64,000 nt of DNA. Origin: Acidiferrimicrobium sp. IK. Its GTDB lineage: Bacteria > Actinomycetota > Acidimicrobiia > Acidimicrobiales > Palsa-688. Of the stretch, positions 27,623 to 35,754 are shown piece by piece (position 1 is the stretch's first letter; each line of letters opens with the position of its first letter). The DNA is taken from positions 1 through 64,000 of the forward strand of contig NZ_JAIMCB010000018.1 in NCBI RefSeq assembly GCF_025499425.1. Reading direction: 5' to 3'. Below the pieces are notes generated by a model. It worked only from the letters and a program-made list of their open reading frames with translations, was not told the origin of the DNA and made no database searches. The translations under genes and the position numbers were made by a program.

Positions 27623-28387
27623 TCACGATCCCCGCCCGCTCTTTTGGTCCCGGATGAACTGCTCCCCCATCTCGGCCTGGATCCGCCGCTCCATGGCCCG
27701 GGCCAGTTCGGCGTCGACCACCGACTTGGCCAGCGGGCGCATCTGGCGGACCAGTTCGGCCAGCCGGCGGATGTCGGAGGAGGGGATCGGGCTTTCCAGA
27801 GGCTCGAACACGTTGCGGACGATCAGCCCCACGAACGCGGTGGCGATCTGCTCGGTGGCTTCGGTCACCGACTTGGCGACCACCAGCAGTTCAGCGAGCG
27901 GCATCCCGTGCTGCACGAGGATGGCCGCGGCCTCGAGCAGCTTCGGGTTGGGCATCCGCATCTCGCCGTCGACGACCTCGATCAGGCCGGCGGTCACGGC
28001 CTCGTCCACCACCCGAGGGTCGTCGATCTCGCCGAAGAGCTGCGATAGCTGCTCGGCGTCGACCGGCGCGGCCCGGTCGTCGGTCCACGGGCCGATCAGC
28101 GCCGACTCGAGGCCGAGCAGCTCGCTCAGGTCCTGGCCCCGCTCCCAGCTGCCGACCATCTCGCCGATGTTGCTCAAGGTGTAGCCGCGGCCGAGCAGCT
28201 CGCCGATGAGACGGAGGCGGGCCAGGTGGGCCGCGGAGTACAACCCGACGCGCCCCGCCCGCCGCGGCGGCGGCAGCAGCCCGCGGTCTTGGTAGGCCCG
28301 CACGTTGCGCACCGTGGTGCCGGCCTCGCGGGCCAGCTCGTCGATGCGGTAGTCCTGCCCGTCCTCCGTCGGGGTGGCATCGACCAT
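27623..28387 (-). CDS. MerR-family transcriptional regulator
   Basis: DNA-binding regulator of 254 residues. Seen: an N-terminal MerR winged HTH (YRIDELAREAGTTVRNVRAY, QDRGLLPPPRRAGRVGLYS) and a long, mostly helical C-terminal domain with no metal-binding cysteines, so an organic ligand or protein signal is more likely than a metal. It lies 62 bp before sigR on the same strand and about 100 bp from the divergent gpsA. Targets unknown. Confidence 0.88.
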   Translation of the reverse strand: MVDATPTEDGQDYRIDELAREAGTTVRNVRAYQDRGLLPPPRRAGRVGLYSAAHLARLRLIGELLGRGYTLSNIGEMVGSWERGQDLSELLGLESALIGPWTDDRAAPVDAEQLSQLFGEIDDPRVVDEAVTAGLIEVVDGEMRMPNPKLLEAAAILVQHGMPLAELLVVAKSVTEATEQIATAFVGLIVRNVFEPLESPIPSSDIRRLAELVRQMRPLAKSVVDAELARAMERRIQAEMGEQFIRDQKSGRGS

Positions 28388-28485
28388 GCCCCGATCGTAC
28401 CGCTCGCACTGTGCCAGTCAGCAGTGGCGCGGGCGGTCGGCGGGCGCCCTAATGTGACGTCAACGGCAACCGGGGGTGCGACGAC

Positions 28486-29475
28486 ATGAACGTGACGGTG
28501 CTCGGCGGCGGCTCCTGGGGTACCACGGTGGCGTCGCTCACCACGGCCCGCAACCCGACGGTCCTGTGGGCTCGCGACGGCGACGTCGCCCGGGAGGTCA
28601 ACGACGAGCACACCAACAGCAAGTACCTCCCGGATCACCGCCTGCCCCGCAGGCTGCGGGCCACCGACGACTTGGAGAAGGCGGTGGCCGACGCCGACCT
28701 TTTGATCGTCGGGGTCCCGTCCAAGGGGTTCCGCTCGGTCCTGGAGGAGGTCCAGCGGTGGGTGCGCCCGTGGATCCCGGTGGTCAGCTTGACCAAGGGC
28801 ATCGAGCGGGGGTCGTTGCTGCGGATGACCCAGATCGTCGAGGAGCTGCTGCCCGGCCATCCGGCCGCCGCGCTGACGGGCCCCAACCTGGCGCGGGAGA
28901 TCATGGCCGGGCAGGCGGCCGCCAGCGTCATCGCCACCGGCGACTTGAGCGTCGCGGTGGCCCTGCAGTCGGTGCTTCGCCACAAGCTGTTCCGGGTGTA
29001 CACCAACCACGACGTGATCGGCTGTGAGGTCGGCGGGGCGTTGAAGAACGTCATCGCCATCGCGGCGGGCATCGCGGAGGGCCTCGGTGTCGGCGACAAC
29101 ACCCGGGCGGCGGTCATCACCCGGGGCCTGGCGGAGCTGACCCGGCTCGGGGTGGCGATGGGAGCGGAGGCCCAGACCCTCTCCGGCCTGGCCGGGATGG
29201 GCGACTTGATCGCCACGTGCATCAGCCCCCAGAGCCGGAACCGCACCGTCGGGGAGCAGCTGGGCAAGGGGCGAAGCCTCGAGGAGATCCTCTCCGAGAT
29301 GCACATGGTCGCCGAGGGCGTCGGCACTGCAGTGACGACGCTCGAGCTGGCGGAGCGCTACGGCGTCGAGCTGCCGATCTGCCAGGAGATATACAAGGTG
29401 GTCATGGGCGAGGAGCGCCCGATCGACGCCTACCGAGGTCTGGCCCAGCCCGGCCACGAGGCCGAACCGGGCTAA
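28486..29475 (+). CDS. gpsA: Glycerol-3-phosphate dehydrogenase [NAD(P)+]
   Basis: Makes sn-glycerol 3-phosphate from dihydroxyacetone phosphate for phospholipid synthesis. Seen in 329 residues: the Rossmann start VTVLGGGSWGTTVASL, VSLTKGIERGS, ALTGPNLAREIMAG, and the catalytic-Lys region CEVGGALKNVIAIAAGIAEG followed by LAGMGDLIATCIS and SRNRTVG. The ATG at 28486 begins exactly at the family N-terminus. It stands alone on the plus strand. Confidence 0.96.
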   Translation: MNVTVLGGGSWGTTVASLTTARNPTVLWARDGDVAREVNDEHTNSKYLPDHRLPRRLRATDDLEKAVADADLLIVGVPSKGFRSVLEEVQRWVRPWIPVVSLTKGIERGSLLRMTQIVEELLPGHPAAALTGPNLAREIMAGQAAASVIATGDLSVAVALQSVLRHKLFRVYTNHDVIGCEVGGALKNVIAIAAGIAEGLGVGDNTRAAVITRGLAELTRLGVAMGAEAQTLSGLAGMGDLIATCISPQSRNRTVGEQLGKGRSLEEILSEMHMVAEGVGTAVTTLELAERYGVELPICQEIYKVVMGEERPIDAYRGLAQPGHEAEPG

Positions 29476-29487
29476 GCGCCGGCGCTT

Positions 29488-30435
29488 TCACTCCCCGAGG
29501 AACGGCAGCACCAGCTGGCAGGGCACCGGGACCGGGTGGGCCGGGTCGAGGGCGTTGAGGATGTCGGCGCCGGTCGTGGGGTCGGTGATCACCGAGAGGT
29601 GCTCGCTCAAGTCCAGCGGGCACTGGTCCTGGACGGTGATGTTGGTGGCCTCGGGGAAGAATCCGCTGTCGTAGGGCTGGACCAGCTCGTCGTAGCGGGT
29701 GGCGATCATCGTGTAGCGGACGCCGGGCGCAGCCAGGCCCCCCGCGTCGAGCGTCCGGATGAAGTTGGAACCGGTCAGGAACTCGCCGCACGAAGCGCAC
29801 ACCGGGCCGAGCAGCGCGGCCACGCTTTGGCCGGTCAGGGCCACGCCGATCTGGTTGAGGGCGGCCAGTCCGTCGACCGACGTGCCGTGCAGGACGCCGG
29901 CGACTCCGACGTAGTGGTCGACCTTCGCCGCTCCGCCTAGGAACTTCACGTAGTACTCCGGCATCGTGGCCCCTTCGGAGTGCCCGACCAGGTCGACCTT
30001 CCGAGCGCCGGTCGCGGCCAGCACCCGGTCGACGAACGCCGACAGCTGCTGCGCGCTCTGCTCCATCGGGATCAGCCCGCCGGTCTGGTTGAGCGGGAAG
30101 GGCACGTTGTCGGCGCCGTAGGTGAGCGAGAAGACGCAGTAGCCGGCGTCGGCGAGGAGGGGGGACACCGTTGGCCAGTTGTCGGTCTGGTCGGCCAGCA
30201 GCCCGTGCACGAGGACCACCGGTTCGGGGTGGGACGCGCTCGGCTTGCAGGAGAAGTCGTCCGAGCCCGGCGGGGGTGTCCCCGGCGCGGTGGCCTCCTG
30301 GAGGACACCCGGTGCCAACGTGTAGGGCACCGGGTAGCTGGGTACGGCACTGGCGCTCCCGCCGGTCCCGAGCAGCAGCGTGGCGGCGGCGGACGCGACG
30401 GCGACCGCGGTCTTGATCCCCCGATGAAGGTGCAC
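29488..30435 (-). CDS. Secreted alpha/beta-hydrolase lipase
   Basis: Exported lipase or esterase of 315 residues. Seen: a signal peptide (positive start, then TAVAVASAAATLLLGTGGSASA), the oxyanion motif PVVLVHGLLADQTDNW and the nucleophile elbow VGHSEGATM (GHSEG), with later Asp/His candidates (TRYDELV; SEHLSVI). It resembles class 2 bacterial lipases (EstA/LipA type). Paired cysteines (CASC, DQC...PC) fit an extracellular protein. It is convergent with gpsA and divergent from the glycerophosphodiesterase. Confidence 0.85.
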   Translation of the reverse strand: MHLHRGIKTAVAVASAAATLLLGTGGSASAVPSYPVPYTLAPGVLQEATAPGTPPPGSDDFSCKPSASHPEPVVLVHGLLADQTDNWPTVSPLLADAGYCVFSLTYGADNVPFPLNQTGGLIPMEQSAQQLSAFVDRVLAATGARKVDLVGHSEGATMPEYYVKFLGGAAKVDHYVGVAGVLHGTSVDGLAALNQIGVALTGQSVAALLGPVCASCGEFLTGSNFIRTLDAGGLAAPGVRYTMIATRYDELVQPYDSGFFPEATNITVQDQCPLDLSEHLSVITDPTTGADILNALDPAHPVPVPCQLVLPFLGE

Positions 30436-30483
30436 GGCCTGGCATTCGCCGCCGGGACCGCCGGGACCTGCCTACGCTGCGCT

Positions 30484-31281
30484 GTGGTGCCTGTTCGCTT
30501 CGAGTTCCTCGACCACCCGGCGCCGATCCCTTTCGCCCACCGGGGAGGTGCGGCGGAGTCCCCGGAGAACAGCCGGGCCGCTTTTTCCCACGCCATCGAC
30601 CTCGGCTACCGGTACTTGGAGACCGACGTCCACGCCACCGCCGACGGCGTGGTGGTGATCATCCACGACCCGGACCTGGCCCGCACCGCCGACCGCCCCG
30701 GGCGCGTCGGGGAGCTTGCGTGGTCGGAGGTGAACGCCGCCCGGCTGCCCGGCGATCAGCACATCCTGCGCCTTGACGACGTGCTCGACGAGTGGCCCGA
30801 CGCCCGCTGGAACCTCGACGCCAAGCACGACGCCGTAGTCGAACCTCTCGCTGGCGTGCTGCGCCGGGCGGGGGCGGTGGGGCGGGTGTGCGTCACGTCG
30901 TTCTCGGACCGCCGGGTGGCCCGGCTGCGCCGGCTGCTCGGGTCGTCGCTTTGCACCGCCACCGGCCCGGCGGCCATCGCCGCGCTGCGCGTGGCCAGCC
31001 TGTCCCCGCTGCCCGGGGTGGCCCGGAAGGTCGGTGGCCGGGCCTGGGGCCCGGCGGCCGCCACTCAGGTACCGGTCCGCCAAGGCCGGGTGCCGGTCAT
31101 CGACCGCCGCTACGTCAGGTTCGCTCACCGTTGCGGCCTGCCCGTTCACGCGTGGACCATCGACGAGGAAGCGGTCATGGACCAGCTGCTCGATCTCGGC
31201 GTGGACGGGATAATGACCGACCGGCCGACCGTCCTCAGAGACGTCCTGATCCGCCGGGGGCAGTGGGTCGGGGGGAGCTGA
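30484..31281 (+). CDS. Glycerophosphodiester phosphodiesterase
   Basis: Hydrolyses glycerophosphodiesters to glycerol 3-phosphate and an alcohol. Seen in about 265 residues: the GDPD signature FAHRGGAAESPENSRAAF, YLETDVHATADGVVVIIHDPDL, NLDAKHD, and the C-terminal VHAWTIDEEAVMDQLLDLGVDGIMTDRP. No signal peptide, so cytoplasmic. Two adjacent GTGs (30484, 30487) are possible starts; an ATG at 30424 would run back over the lipase promoter. It fits functionally with gpsA and the lipase. Confidence 0.92.
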   Translation: MVPVRFEFLDHPAPIPFAHRGGAAESPENSRAAFSHAIDLGYRYLETDVHATADGVVVIIHDPDLARTADRPGRVGELAWSEVNAARLPGDQHILRLDDVLDEWPDARWNLDAKHDAVVEPLAGVLRRAGAVGRVCVTSFSDRRVARLRRLLGSSLCTATGPAAIAALRVASLSPLPGVARKVGGRAWGPAAATQVPVRQGRVPVIDRRYVRFAHRCGLPVHAWTIDEEAVMDQLLDLGVDGIMTDRPTVLRDVLIRRGQWVGGS

Positions 31282-31290
31282 CGGAGCGGG

Positions 31291-32430
31291 TCAGCGCAGC
31301 GGCCGGAAGAACTCCCGGATCTCGCCGAGCAGCAGCTCCGGCTGCTCCATGGCGGCGAAGTGGCCGCCCCTCGGCATGTACTCCCATCGCCGGATGTCGT
31401 GGTAGACCCGCTCGGCCCACCGCCGGGAAGCGCTGAAGATCTCCTTCGGGAAGAGGGCTGCGCCGGTCGGCACCTCGACGGCGCCGGGCCGGCTACGCCG
31501 GAAGCTCTCCCAGTACAGGCGGGCGGAGGAGGCCCCGGTGGCCGGCAGCCAGTACAGCATGACGTTGTCGAGGACCCGGTCGGCGCCCAGCGCCCCGACC
31601 GGGTCGTTGCCGGTGTCGGACCACGCCGCGAACTTCTCGACGATCCATGCGCACTGGCCCACCGGGGAGTCGACCAGCCCGTAGCCGAGGGTCTGGGGGC
31701 GGGTGGCCTGCTGCGTCGAGTAGCCGGATTCGTGGCGCTGGTAGGCGGCGAGAGCGGCCAGCGCGGCCTCCTCCTCGAGGGTCAGCTCGCCGGGGTCATC
31801 CGGCGGCCCGACGGAGACCATGTTGAGGTGGATCCCCACCAGCCGTTCCGGGTGGCGGGCGCCGAGCGCGGTGGTAACACCCGACCCCCAGTCGCCGCCC
31901 TGCGCCCCGAAGCGGTCGTAGCCGAGTCGGGCCATGAGCGCAGCCCACGCGTCGGCGATGCGGGGGATTCCCCACCCGGGCCTCGTCGGCCGGTCGCTCC
32001 ACCCGTAGCCCGGCAGCGACGGGCACACCACGTGGAAGGCGTCGGCGGGATCGCCGCCGTGGGCGGCGGGGTCGCTCAGCGGGCCGACCAGCTCGGCGAA
32101 CTCGACGATCGATCCCGGCCACCCGTGGGTCAGAACCAGCGGCAGGGCATCGGGCACCGGGGAGGGCACGTGCAGGAAGTGGATGCCGAGCCCGTCGATG
32201 GTGGTGCGGTACTGCGCCAGGCGGTTGAGCCGGGCCTCCCGGTCCCGCCAGTCGTAGCGACCGGCCCAGTAGCCGACCAGGTCCTGGAGGTACGCCAGCG
32301 GGATGCCCTGGGACCAGTCGCCGACCGTCTCCTCCTCGGGCCAGCGGACAGCGGCCAGCCGGCGGTCCAGGTCGTCGAGGTCCTCTTGAGCGACGTCGAT
32401 GCGGAACGGGACGATGTCGTCATCGGGCAT
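31291..32430 (-). CDS. Epoxide hydrolase (EHN-type alpha/beta hydrolase)
   Basis: Likely hydrolyses epoxides to diols. Seen in 379 residues: an N-terminal EHN domain (IDVAQEDLDDLDRRLAAVRWP), the oxyanion LTHGWPGSIVEF, nucleophile region AQGGDWGSGV with Asp as nucleophile, a lid with YWLPATGASSARLYWES, and the catalytic His in PRGGHFAAMEQPE. This is the juvenile-hormone/microsomal epoxide hydrolase family common in Actinomycetota. It is convergent with the glycerophosphodiesterase; the natural substrate cannot be told. Confidence 0.9.
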   Translation of the reverse strand: MPDDDIVPFRIDVAQEDLDDLDRRLAAVRWPEEETVGDWSQGIPLAYLQDLVGYWAGRYDWRDREARLNRLAQYRTTIDGLGIHFLHVPSPVPDALPLVLTHGWPGSIVEFAELVGPLSDPAAHGGDPADAFHVVCPSLPGYGWSDRPTRPGWGIPRIADAWAALMARLGYDRFGAQGGDWGSGVTTALGARHPERLVGIHLNMVSVGPPDDPGELTLEEEAALAALAAYQRHESGYSTQQATRPQTLGYGLVDSPVGQCAWIVEKFAAWSDTGNDPVGALGADRVLDNVMLYWLPATGASSARLYWESFRRSRPGAVEVPTGAALFPKEIFSASRRWAERVYHDIRRWEYMPRGGHFAAMEQPELLLGEIREFFRPLR

Positions 32431-32488
32431 GCCCGAACGGTATTCGCCAGACCATCGGGGCGCGACAGTCCCCCACGCCAGCGGGACC

Positions 32489-33073
32489 TCAGTAAATCTG
32501 CCAGAGCTCCTCGAGACGCTCGTTGACCAGCGCCATCTCGAAGTCTTCCGGCCGGAAGGAGTCGCCGTAGAGCTCGACCATCTCCTCGTGCTCGGAGTCG
32601 TCGGGGTCGGAGAGGGCGTCGAGGAGGTGCTCGTAGCCGAACGCCCCGCCGATGTCCTCGGGGGGGCACGCCCGGGCGCCGTCCAGGCAGGCCAAGGGGA
32701 CGACCGTGGCGTCGTAGGGCGTGACCGCGACGACCTCGACCAGGTGCTCCCACCCGTCGGCCATGTCGTAGAGGTAGTGGAAGGCAGCGTCCGGCGGCCC
32801 GACGTCGGCGAGGGTGACCGAGGACTCGTCGAGCGCCCCCTCGCCCCAGTCCTCCTCGTCGGGAGGCACGTAGAGCCGGTCCTCTACTCGCCACTCGTGG
32901 AGGTGGCGGTCCTCCCAGCCCATGGCGATCTGGATCACCGCGTGGAGGAGCTGGAGGCCGACCACGCTCGGCACTCGCAGCTCCCGCCAGATCGGCGGGG
33001 TGACGTCGAGCAGGGTGACCCGGAGGCGGTGGACGGTGAGCTGCGTGGGGCGGTCGGCTCCGAGGTCGGTCAC
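32489..33073 (-). CDS. Plasmid pRiA4b ORF-3 family protein
   Basis: A 194-residue protein of the widespread pRiA4b ORF-3-like family, whose role is unknown. Seen: LTVHRLRVTLLDVTPPIWREL, LLHAVIQIAMGWEDRHLHEWRV and FHYLYDMADGWEHLVEV, the family core, and an acidic C-terminal half with DPDDSEHEEMVELYG. The GTG at 33073 overlaps the acetyltransferase stop (GTGA), so the two are probably co-translated. The longer frame upstream is a shadow of the acetyltransferase. Confidence 0.9.
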   Translation of the reverse strand: MTDLGADRPTQLTVHRLRVTLLDVTPPIWRELRVPSVVGLQLLHAVIQIAMGWEDRHLHEWRVEDRLYVPPDEEDWGEGALDESSVTLADVGPPDAAFHYLYDMADGWEHLVEVVAVTPYDATVVPLACLDGARACPPEDIGGAFGYEHLLDALSDPDDSEHEEMVELYGDSFRPEDFEMALVNERLEELWQIY

Positions 33074-33636
33074 TGGCCAGCGCCGATCCGGCTGCGGGCG
33101 GGCAGCCGGCGGGTCAGGACCTCGAACTCGAGGTCGGGCCGGGTGGGGCGCCCGAAGCGGTCGTCGCCGTAGGGGAACGGCTCGCGCTGGCCGGTGCGGG
33201 CGTAGCCGAGCCGCTCGTACCAGGCGATGAGATCGCCGCGCTGGCGGATCACGGTCATGCGCATCGTCGTCGCGTCGAGCTCGTCGCGGGCCAGCCTCTC
33301 GGCCTCCTCGATGAGGGCCCGCCCGATGCCCCGGCCCTGCAGGCCGGGCCGCACGGCGAACATCCCGAAGTAGGCGACGTCGCCGGGGCGGGACTCGAGC
33401 TGGCAGCATGCCACCGCCGCTCCGGTGCCGTCTTCGGCCACGACCAGCCGGCCGGCGGCGGAGGTGATCACCGCGGCCAGGGCGTCGCGGTCGGTGCGCT
33501 GCCCCTCGAGGAGGTCCGCTTCGGTCGTCCAGCCCTCGCGGCTGGCGTCGCCGCGGTAGGCGGACTCGACCAACGCCACCAGCTCGTCGGTGTCGGCCAG
33601 GGTCGCGGTCCGGAAAGTCAGTTCGTCAGCGGGCAC
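33070..33636 (-). CDS. GNAT-family N-acetyltransferase
   Basis: Acetyl-CoA-dependent transferase of about 188 residues, substrate unknown. Seen: the start LTFRTATLADTDELVALVES, beta-4/alpha-3 pyrophosphate-binding motif FAVRPGLQGRGIGRALIEEAE, and the C-terminal YERLGYARTGQREPFPYG. The GTG at 33636 is chosen because it precedes the first conserved strand. It is divergent from the sugar transporter and is coupled to the pRiA4b-like gene. Confidence 0.88.
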   Translation of the reverse strand: MPADELTFRTATLADTDELVALVESAYRGDASREGWTTEADLLEGQRTDRDALAAVITSAAGRLVVAEDGTGAAVACCQLESRPGDVAYFGMFAVRPGLQGRGIGRALIEEAERLARDELDATTMRMTVIRQRGDLIAWYERLGYARTGQREPFPYGDDRFGRPTRPDLEFEVLTRRLPARSRIGAGQ

Positions 33637-33704
33637 GGTCCCAGTGTGCGCGCGCCGGGGGCGGAGGCGCACGCCTCGGCTGCGCCGCCGGCGTGGGTGC
33701 GCGA

Positions 33705-33722
33705 CGGAGGGTTACCCCTCCG
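33705..33722. promoter_or_regulatory. Inverted repeat between acetyltransferase and sugar transporter
   Basis: Perfect 7-base arms, CGGAGGG and CCCTCCG, around TTAC. The element GGGTTAC recurs about 20 bases downstream. It lies 110 bp before the transporter start in a divergent intergenic region, so it could be an operator or a leader hairpin. Confidence 0.35.
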
Positions 33723-33832
33723 CCAGGGGGGTTACAAACGAGGAGACGCCGGAGGACGGCGCCGGCTCCGCAGAGGAGCGTGCACCAAAGCGGTGACCTG
33801 CCGTGCGGCTCCGGGCCACCGGAAGGACGGCT

Positions 33833-35242
33833 ATGGCTGACATCATCGACCTGCCCGACACCACCCGACGCGACGGCGGAGGAGGCACCAGCCGGGCGGT
33901 GGTTGTCGCGTCCGCGGTGACCGCGCTCGGCGGCCTGCTGTTCGGTTACGACACCGGGGTGGTCTCCGGAGCGCTGCTGTTCTTGCAGAAGTCCTTCGGT
34001 CACCTCTCGGCGTTCGACCGGGAGCTGGTCACCAGCCTCCTGCTCGTCGGCGCCGCAGTGGGCGCATTGGGAGCGGGCCGGCTGGCGGACCGGATCGGGC
34101 GGCGCACCACCGTGATCCTCACCGCCGCCGTCTTCGTCGTGGGGGTGCTGGCCGCGGCGCTCTCACCGGTGTTTCCGTTCTTGGTGGCCACCCGCTTCGT
34201 GATCGGCGTGGCGGTGGGGTCGGCGTCGATGGTGGTGCCGATGTACATCGGCGAGGTCGCCCCGCCCCGGTACCGGGGGGCGCTGGTCTCGTTCAACCAG
34301 CTGGCCATCACATCGGGGATCCTGGTCTCCTACCTGGTGGACTACGGCCTGTCGTCGTCGCAGAACTGGCGGCTCATGTTCGGCCTAGCGGCCATCCCCG
34401 CCGCCCTGCTCGGGGCGGGCATGCTGACCCAGTCGGAGAGCCCGCAGTGGCTGGTCGCCCAGGGCCGCGACGGCGAGGCCCGGGACGTCTTGGCTCGCCT
34501 GCGCCGCCCGGAGGAGGTCGAGCGCGAGATCGAGGTCCTCGACCGCAACACCAAGGCCGCCGAGGAGGAGCTCGGAAGTCGGGCGCTGCTCGCCCCGAAG
34601 CTGCGGGGCCTGCTCACCGTCGGCGTGCTGATGGCGGTCTTCCAACAGGTCACCGGGATCAACACCGTGATCTACTACGCGCCGACGCTGCTCTCCAACG
34701 CCGGGTTCGGGAGTTCGTCTGCGCTGCTCGCGAACGTGGTCAACGGCGGGGTCAACGTCGGCATGACCATCGTCGCCATCTGGCTGCTCGACCGCGTCGG
34801 CCGGCGGGTGCTGCTGCTAAGCGGCACATCGGGGATGGTGGTGGGGCTGACCACCGTCGGGTTGACCTTCCTGATCGGCGGCGACCACCTCCACGGGGGT
34901 GGGGCGGTGGTGGCCATCGCCGGGCTGCTCGTCTACACCGGCTCGTTCGCGGTCGGTCTAGGCCCGGTGTTCTGGCTGATGATCAGCGAGATCTACCCGT
35001 CCAACGTCCGGGCGTCGGCGATGAGCATCGCGACCATCGCCAACTGGGCTGCCAACTTCGCGGTGACGGTGTCGTTTTTGACGCTGCTCAACGCCATCAC
35101 CAACGCAGGGACGTTCTTCCTCTTCGCCGGGTTGACGGTTGTCGCGTTGGCGTACTTCGCCGTGCGGGTGCCCGAGACGAAGGGGCGCACCCTCGGGGAC
35201 GTGGAGGAGCGCGGCGCGAAGGCTGCGGGCCGCGCCGCGTGA
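33833..35242 (+). CDS. MFS sugar porter (sugar:proton symporter)
   Basis: Twelve-helix sugar transporter of 469 residues in the inner membrane. Seen: LGGLLFGYDTGVVSGALLF in TM1, the loop motif GRLADRIGRRTTV, RFVIGVAVGSASMVVPMYIG and APPRYRGALVSFNQLAI, QQVTGINTVIYYAPT in TM7 (sugar-binding QQ), and the terminal PETKGRTL. These are the sugar porter signatures of XylE/GalP relatives. The ATG at 33833 has GGAAGGA at 33821-33827. No sugar catabolic gene is adjacent. Confidence 0.95.
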   Translation: MADIIDLPDTTRRDGGGGTSRAVVVASAVTALGGLLFGYDTGVVSGALLFLQKSFGHLSAFDRELVTSLLLVGAAVGALGAGRLADRIGRRTTVILTAAVFVVGVLAAALSPVFPFLVATRFVIGVAVGSASMVVPMYIGEVAPPRYRGALVSFNQLAITSGILVSYLVDYGLSSSQNWRLMFGLAAIPAALLGAGMLTQSESPQWLVAQGRDGEARDVLARLRRPEEVEREIEVLDRNTKAAEEELGSRALLAPKLRGLLTVGVLMAVFQQVTGINTVIYYAPTLLSNAGFGSSSALLANVVNGGVNVGMTIVAIWLLDRVGRRVLLLSGTSGMVVGLTTVGLTFLIGGDHLHGGGAVVAIAGLLVYTGSFAVGLGPVFWLMISEIYPSNVRASAMSIATIANWAANFAVTVSFLTLLNAITNAGTFFLFAGLTVVALAYFAVRVPETKGRTLGDVEERGAKAAGRAA

Positions 35243-35279
35243 CGATCCTGGCCCGGCGCCCGCCCCGACCGGCCCGGCC

Positions 35280-35711
35280 TCAGCGGCGGGCGGCCGCGGT
35301 CTGGCGCCGGTTGGCGCGTTTGATGGCATCGACCAGCTGGTCTTTGGTCATCCGGGTCCGGCCCCGGACCTCTAGGCGGGCGGCCACGTCGAGGAGATGG
35401 GCCTTGCTGGCGTTGGCGTCGACCCCCTCCGCGGTCGGCAGGGGCCGGTCACGCTTGGCCCGACCCGACGGTCGGGCCGACTGGGCGTCGCTCGGACCTT
35501 TGCGGTCCTTGGCCTCCCAGTGGTCGCCGGTCTTCTCGTAGGAGTGCTTCACCGCGCCCCAAGCCACCCGGTGGGCTCGGGCCTCGTCGCCGTACTGGTC
35601 CTCGGCCGACTCCAGCGTCTCCTCGTAGGTCCGCTGCGCCTTGGCCGGGGAGCGACGAAGCGTCGAGGGGACGTCAGGGGTCGCCTTCTTGTTGGGTGAG
35701 TTCTTGGCCAT
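35280..35711 (-). CDS. ChaB-domain protein with C-terminal Rho-N/SAP-like motif
   Basis: A 143-residue basic protein. Seen: a ChaB domain (DVPSTLRRSPAKAQRTYEET, then AHRVAWGAVKHSYEKTGDHW), a charged linker, and a C-terminal helix pair ASKAHLLDVAARLEVRGRTR with MTKDQLVDAIKRAN, like Rho N-terminal or SAP nucleic-acid-binding motifs. ChaB was first named as a cation transport regulator in E. coli, but its role is poorly supported; here a DNA- or RNA-binding role is a reasonable inference. Convergent with the transporter. Confidence 0.82.
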   Translation of the reverse strand: MAKNSPNKKATPDVPSTLRRSPAKAQRTYEETLESAEDQYGDEARAHRVAWGAVKHSYEKTGDHWEAKDRKGPSDAQSARPSGRAKRDRPLPTAEGVDANASKAHLLDVAARLEVRGRTRMTKDQLVDAIKRANRRQTAAARR

Positions 35712-35754
35712 GCCCCGCGACTACCCCGCCGGTGAGGCCCCGAACCGGGTCGAG

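Noticed and set aside
30424-30483. Upstream ATG start for the glycerophosphodiesterase
   Set aside because: It would overlap the divergent lipase start, lacks a Shine-Dalgarno, and adds residues unlike the family.
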